The translations under genes and the position numbers were made by a program. The notes beneath the pieces are model-generated. The model was not told the DNA's origin and searched no databases. It was given only the letters and a program-made list of their open reading frames with translations. Below are positions 60,506 to 64,000 of a stretch of 64,000 nucleotides of DNA, piece by piece (position 1 is the stretch's first letter; the number at the start of each line of letters is the position of its first letter). Origin of the DNA: Fibrobacterota bacterium (lineage in GTDB: Bacteria; Fibrobacterota; Chitinivibrionia; Chitinivibrionales; Chitinispirillaceae); contig JAEWVR010000030.1 in NCBI GenBank assembly GCA_023459055.1, positions 1 to 64,000 of the forward strand, read 5' to 3'.

Positions 60506-61270
60506 TCACTTAATACATACATTGAATAATGTATTGAAATTTATCTTTAAATGCGCCTGCAGCTCATCAGTGGACTTCTTAATAAGTAATGCAGCTTCTT
60601 TGCCGATATACTGCATGTAAAGAGGTGTGTTTGTTTTTCCGCGAAAAGGCACCGGGGCAAGGTAGGGGGTATCGGTTTCAAGCATCAACCTATCAAGTGG
60701 CAGTTTCGGCAGTAACTGCCGGATAGCTGCATTTCGAAAGGTCAGTATTCCGGAAAATGAGATGTAATATCCATTGTCAAGGATTGCTGCGGCTGCATCA
60801 GAGTCACCGGTGAAACAGTGGAAAACTGCTTTTTGACAGCCATTCTTTTTACAGATTTCAGCGGTACTTTTTTCAAATCCGCGTGAATGTATAATCACCG
60901 GTTTATCCATTCTTTTTGCAATGTCAAGTTGCCGTTCAAAAACCGGAAGCTGCTTTTCAAGTGACGGGTAACGGGTGTTTGTTGTATCGAGCCCGATCTC
61001 TCCAAGCCCTATTATGTTATGTTCATGAAGATCTCGTTCAAGGATAGCATCCCATCCGGATGAAACATCTTCGCAATCAAATGGACTGATTCCTACTGCA
61101 CCATATAAAACAGGGTACTTTACACAATGAATAATAACTTTTTTTGATGTTTCGAGGTCGGTTGCTGTAGAGACAATCGCACCGACAGAGGCACTGGCGG
61201 CGCTATCGCATAGATTCTGAATATCAATATCTGAATAATCGTAGAGATGAGCGTGTGTATCAATCCACAT
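60506..61270 (-). CDS. tatD: TatD-family metal-dependent DNase
   Basis: This 254-residue TIM-barrel hydrolase has DTHAHLYDY at the N-terminus (first metal motif HxH), a conserved GEIGLD near residue 90, PVIIHSRG (about 122), HCFTGD (about 150) and LETDTPYLAP (about 200). These are all the usual TatD metal ligands. It probably acts as an exo- or endonuclease in DNA repair or RNA turnover. It starts 8 bp after the RodZ-like gene. Confidence 0.92.
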   Translation of the reverse strand: MWIDTHAHLYDYSDIDIQNLCDSAASASVGAIVSTATDLETSKKVIIHCVKYPVLYGAVGISPFDCEDVSSGWDAILERDLHEHNIIGLGEIGLDTTNTRYPSLEKQLPVFERQLDIAKRMDKPVIIHSRGFEKSTAEICKKNGCQKAVFHCFTGDSDAAAAILDNGYYISFSGILTFRNAAIRQLLPKLPLDRLMLETDTPYLAPVPFRGKTNTPLYMQYIGKEAALLIKKSTDELQAHLKINFNTLFNVCIK

Positions 61271-61278
61271 GTTGTAAA

Positions 61279-62196
61279 CTATAATCGTCCGCTAAATACA
61301 GTTTCCCACTTACTCTTGCTCCATGCAATCGGAGTACCAGTGTTATCAACTTTAAAGTAAACAACGCCATTCCCTCTGATACGCAATGTTTTTCCATTCA
61401 GTGTGTACCTTACAGCAGGATTATTGGCCATGTGTACATTAAAACTGTCATTCGCAACAAACTCGCGCGGTGATGTACTGACAATTGTAGATTTCCACGA
61501 TTTCCCGTCCGAGAATATCTGACCCCACACAGAGTCGCTGGTGATCTCAATTTTCAGGCGCATTGGTTTCATTGTTAGTGATGACTCCTCCGTTTGCGTT
61601 GACGCTTTAAGCGTATCTGCTTTCGGGGCTGCTGAAATCAGGGAGTCAGGAAATGCTGAATTGGGAAGAATACTGTCATCAAAAATTGAATCAAGTGATG
61701 ACCCAAGCGGCTTTTGAGCTACTGCTGTCGAGTCCGGTCTCTTCTCCGGAATAGTCGTGGTGATCCAACCTTTTTTATTTGCAAGAAAACTGAATATTGC
61801 CAGGGCAATAATAAGTACAATGGTTATAGCCAGTGTCGGATTGCTCTTCTTTGGCTTTTCCTTGATAGAAATAGTAATCTTGTTGGTTGCATCGGTCTTA
61901 AGCTGTTCATCACCAATTCCGCGTTCTGCATAGAATTTTTTAAGAATTTCCTCAGAATCAAGTGAAAGATACTTTGCAAGTGACCTGAAATACACTCTAA
62001 TGTAAGGATCTGCAGGAAGTGCTTCATACTCACTGGCCTCCAGCGATTTGATATACTTCACATTCAGTTTGAGATCTTTTGCAATTGTCTCAACTGTAAT
62101 CCTGCGGCTGATTCTTTCTTTGCGTATGATGTCACCTACACGTTCTTTGGGCTGCTCAGCCTGAACGCTGTGTTCCGTTTCATTCTTTTCAGACAT
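61279..62196 (-). CDS. RodZ-like helix-turn-helix membrane protein
   Basis: This 305-residue protein has an N-terminal helix-turn-helix (about 20-90), VGDIIRKERISRRITVETIAKDLKLNVKYIKSLE, typical of the RodZ/HTH_25 family. One membrane helix lies at about 120-140 (TLAITIVLIIALAIFSFLA), followed by a disordered stretch and a periplasmic DUF4115-type domain (about 210-300) with SDSVWGQIFSDGKSWKSTI. RodZ links MreB to the elongation machinery. The start overlaps maf by 8 bp. mre genes are not in the window. Confidence 0.85.
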   Translation of the reverse strand: MSEKNETEHSVQAEQPKERVGDIIRKERISRRITVETIAKDLKLNVKYIKSLEASEYEALPADPYIRVYFRSLAKYLSLDSEEILKKFYAERGIGDEQLKTDATNKITISIKEKPKKSNPTLAITIVLIIALAIFSFLANKKGWITTTIPEKRPDSTAVAQKPLGSSLDSIFDDSILPNSAFPDSLISAAPKADTLKASTQTEESSLTMKPMRLKIEITSDSVWGQIFSDGKSWKSTIVSTSPREFVANDSFNVHMANNPAVRYTLNGKTLRIRGNGVVYFKVDNTGTPIAWSKSKWETVFSGRL

Positions 62197-62803
62197 CTGC
62201 GGATTCCTTTCGAACGATGAATGCTTTCAGTAAATTGATAGTACCGCTTACCGGTAAACCGACAACATTATAATAACATCCTGCTATCTTATCGATAAAA
62301 ATCATAGCCCTGCCCTGAATAGCGTACGAACCGGCTTTGTCAACGTATTCATCATGAGAAAGGTAATGATCTATCTCACATTCCTGAATATCACGAAAAT
62401 ATACATCGGTACTTTCGACTATAGTTCCCGTATAATTCAGCGATTCGCACCGCAGTGCAACTCCAGTCATCACCGTATGTACAGTCCCTGACAAAAAACG
62501 CAACATCTCCCGCGCATCATCGATACCTGATGGTTTTCCGAGAACTCTTGCACCGCGAACAACAATTGTATCTGCTCCAATAACAAGTGCATCCGGATTG
62601 CTTTTTGCCACTTCAGATGCTTTTAATGATGCAAGTCTCTGTATAGATCCATCAAGATCATCGATATTAATGTGCTCTTCTTCATTAATAACATGGGGTT
62701 TATTGACCGTGATCGTTAAACCCATCTGTTCAAGAATCATTTTCCTGCGGGGTGATCCCGATGCCAGTATTACCCTGCGATTTTGTATCTGCCAATCAAT
62801 CAT
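62189..62803 (-). CDS. maf: Maf-family nucleotide pyrophosphatase
   Basis: This 204-residue protein opens with RRVILASGSPRRKMILEQMG (Maf signature: ASxSPRR), with VIGADTIVVRG near residue 74 (the catalytic Asp region) and DKAGSYAIQGRAMIFID near 155-170. These are the hallmarks of the dTTP/UTP pyrophosphatase that cleans the nucleotide pool or restrains septation. The length is standard. It is first in the run maf-rodZ-tatD on the minus strand. Confidence 0.93.
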   Translation of the reverse strand: MIDWQIQNRRVILASGSPRRKMILEQMGLTITVNKPHVINEEEHINIDDLDGSIQRLASLKASEVAKSNPDALVIGADTIVVRGARVLGKPSGIDDAREMLRFLSGTVHTVMTGVALRCESLNYTGTIVESTDVYFRDIQECEIDHYLSHDEYVDKAGSYAIQGRAMIFIDKIAGCYYNVVGLPVSGTINLLKAFIVRKESADV

Positions 62804-63236
62804 AAACTATAATATATCACATAATTAATATCACATAATTACAAAAAATATGAAATAGTAATTTACCTTTTTACCGCTTAAAGAATCAATAGATTTTAGA
62901 AAAAAGATCAACCCTGCTGCAACCAGGCAGTCGCAAAATTTGTTAAAAATCAAAAAGTTATCAGCCTAACCTGATTATGTGATACACCTGAACAATAACC
63001 AGTGCATATTTGAATATACCATTCAGCCACCCCGGCACAACATAGTGTAACTGATTTTTAACAAAAATTCCACTACCGGGGGCCATAAATAGCGGTATAT
63101 GATTTTTAAAAAGAATCCTAAAGATTACGTAAAAAAGTATATTCACTGTATTAATGCCTGATCTGGAGATGGTTAACTGGAGTACACTGACACCAGGATG
63201 ATATGTATCTGGAATCCTTCTATATTATGGAGCATT

Positions 63237-64000
63237 ATGACAACAATATCAACGCTTGAACTTGCAAAAAATACTGCCCGTGATGCCGGCAGTTTAATCC
63301 TTTCCATGGTTGGGAAAAGCCGGATCTATCAAAAAGGCACATCGAATAATCTCGTTACCGAAGCAGATACAGCTGCAGAACGTCTGATTGCATCAATGAT
63401 AAAACAGTATTTTCCCAATTCAGCAATTCTTGGGGAGGAAGAACATAAAGCCGATCTCGATGCGCCATCACTCTGGATTGTTGATCCCATTGACGGGACG
63501 AACAATTTCGCGCACGGAATCCCTCAATTCGCAGTTTCAATCGCCTATGCAGAATATGGAATCGTACAGTGCGGGGTAGTCTATGATCCATCAATGGATG
63601 AGCTTTTCTATGCACAGCGGGGGTGTGGTGCGTTTTTAAATGATCAGCCGATAAAGGTTTCTGATGTTGATACGTTTGATAACTCAATCATCGGCACAGG
63701 CTTTTATTATGATCGGGGTGCTATACTTGACAATACAATCAAGGCGATTCATACACTGTTTGGACATAATATCCAGTGTGTACGCAGAATGGGAAGTGCG
63801 GCCCTTGATTTATGCTATGTTGCATCAGGACGCTTTGATGCCTATTTTGAATATATGCTTTCACCCTGGGATTTCGCTGCAGCTGCACTGATTCTCGAGG
63901 AAGCCGGCGGGATTTGGAGTGACCGGGAAGGTCAAAAGAACGGGCTTCATTCCAAAGGTATGATCAGTTCAAATCGTAACCTTGCTGATGCATTCTGCGA
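63237..64000 (+). CDS. Inositol-monophosphatase-family phosphatase (partial at the right edge)
   Basis: The reading frame from ATG 63237 runs to the end of the window without a stop (254 codons seen). Motifs GEEEH (about 63-67), WIVDPIDGTNNFAHG (about 80-94) and, near the end, SPWDFAAAALILEEAGG match the lithium-sensitive phosphatase family: EE, DPIDGT and WD. The enzyme needs Mg2+ and removes phosphate from inositol phosphates, and in other members from 3'-phosphoadenosine phosphate or histidinol phosphate. The C-terminus lies outside the window. GGAGC precedes the start by about 5 bp. The 62804-63236 gap before it shows no clear gene. Confidence 0.9.
   Translation, partial: MTTISTLELAKNTARDAGSLILSMVGKSRIYQKGTSNNLVTEADTAAERLIASMIKQYFPNSAILGEEEHKADLDAPSLWIVDPIDGTNNFAHGIPQFAVSIAYAEYGIVQCGVVYDPSMDELFYAQRGCGAFLNDQPIKVSDVDTFDNSIIGTGFYYDRGAILDNTIKAIHTLFGHNIQCVRRMGSAALDLCYVASGRFDAYFEYMLSPWDFAAAALILEEAGGIWSDREGQKNGLHSKGMISSNRNLADAFC

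Noticed and set aside
62961..63146. 61-residue minus-strand hydrophobic ORF in the gap before the phosphatase gene
   Set aside because: GTG start without a binding site and no family resemblance. It may be worth revisiting if the frame is conserved in relatives.

Overview
The window looks like chromosomal DNA of a flagellated, diderm (outer-membrane) bacterium of the FCB group, most likely Fibrobacterota (Chitinispirillum-like or an uncultured relative). The best taxonomic clue is a TIGR02147-type protein (20474-21310), a family I know mainly from Fibrobacter, encoded directly before a lipoprotein. A TonB-dependent receptor, an MCE/MlaD protein, several lipoproteins and a moderately AT-rich base composition agree. 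No rRNA, tRNA, CRISPR array, prophage or intact transposase was seen. The assignment is inference from gene content.

Layout. 1-5200 is repeat-rich. It holds a 24-bp tandem repeat running into what looks like the tail of a parvulin, an araL/araM-like pair (HAD-IIA phosphatase and sn-glycerol-1-phosphate dehydrogenase), and a Fic-domain gene bracketed by two 403-bp direct repeats plus small palindromic elements. 5195-11042 carries a metY-type sulfhydrylase, an MCE protein, a secreted protein of unknown function, a TPR protein and a PF10023-type metallopeptidase. 11179-19192 (minus strand) is the most unusual block: a KamA-type lysine 2,3-aminomutase, then a 1310-residue NRPS-like protein with the architecture of epsilon-poly-lysine synthetase (A domain, carrier domain, membrane segments, left-handed beta-helix repeats), then a membrane acyltransferase and a predicted outer-membrane protein. 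19333-30178 has the TIGR02147/LRR-lipoprotein pair, a HAD phosphatase, a secreted beta-carbonic anhydrase, a MYG1-family protein, an AgmX-like lipoprotein and two von Willebrand A proteins.

30601-42204 is a flagellar basal-body/export operon (flgB, flgC, an 85-residue unknown, fliE, fliF, fliG, fliH, fliI, fliJ) preceded by a close match to a sigma-54 promoter. It ends in a 1515-residue surface-type protein whose start codon overlaps the fliJ stop. 42288-48926 holds greA, a TonB-dependent receptor, mtnA with a divergent cold-shock-like protein, a mutarotase-like protein, a polysaccharide deacetylase and a zinc-ribbon membrane protein. 49042-54866 is a Ras-like GTPase module: MglA with a roughly 370-residue Q/P-rich tail, an MglB/Roadblock protein, a DUF4388 protein and a TPR membrane protein. 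55180-62803 is a run of mostly housekeeping genes on the minus strand (rpsT, obg, fmdB-like, rimO, a SPOR lipoprotein, hisB, a 45-residue membrane microprotein, tatD, rodZ-like, maf). An inositol-monophosphatase-family gene runs off the right end.

The lead candidate for an undescribed system is the kamA plus Pls-like NRPS pair. The aminomutase keeps both lysine-binding aspartates, and a by-eye reading of the A-domain pocket gives a lysine-like code, so the pair could make a beta-lysine-containing (or lysine) homopolymer. All functional calls rest on recognised motifs and family resemblance; no database search was run.
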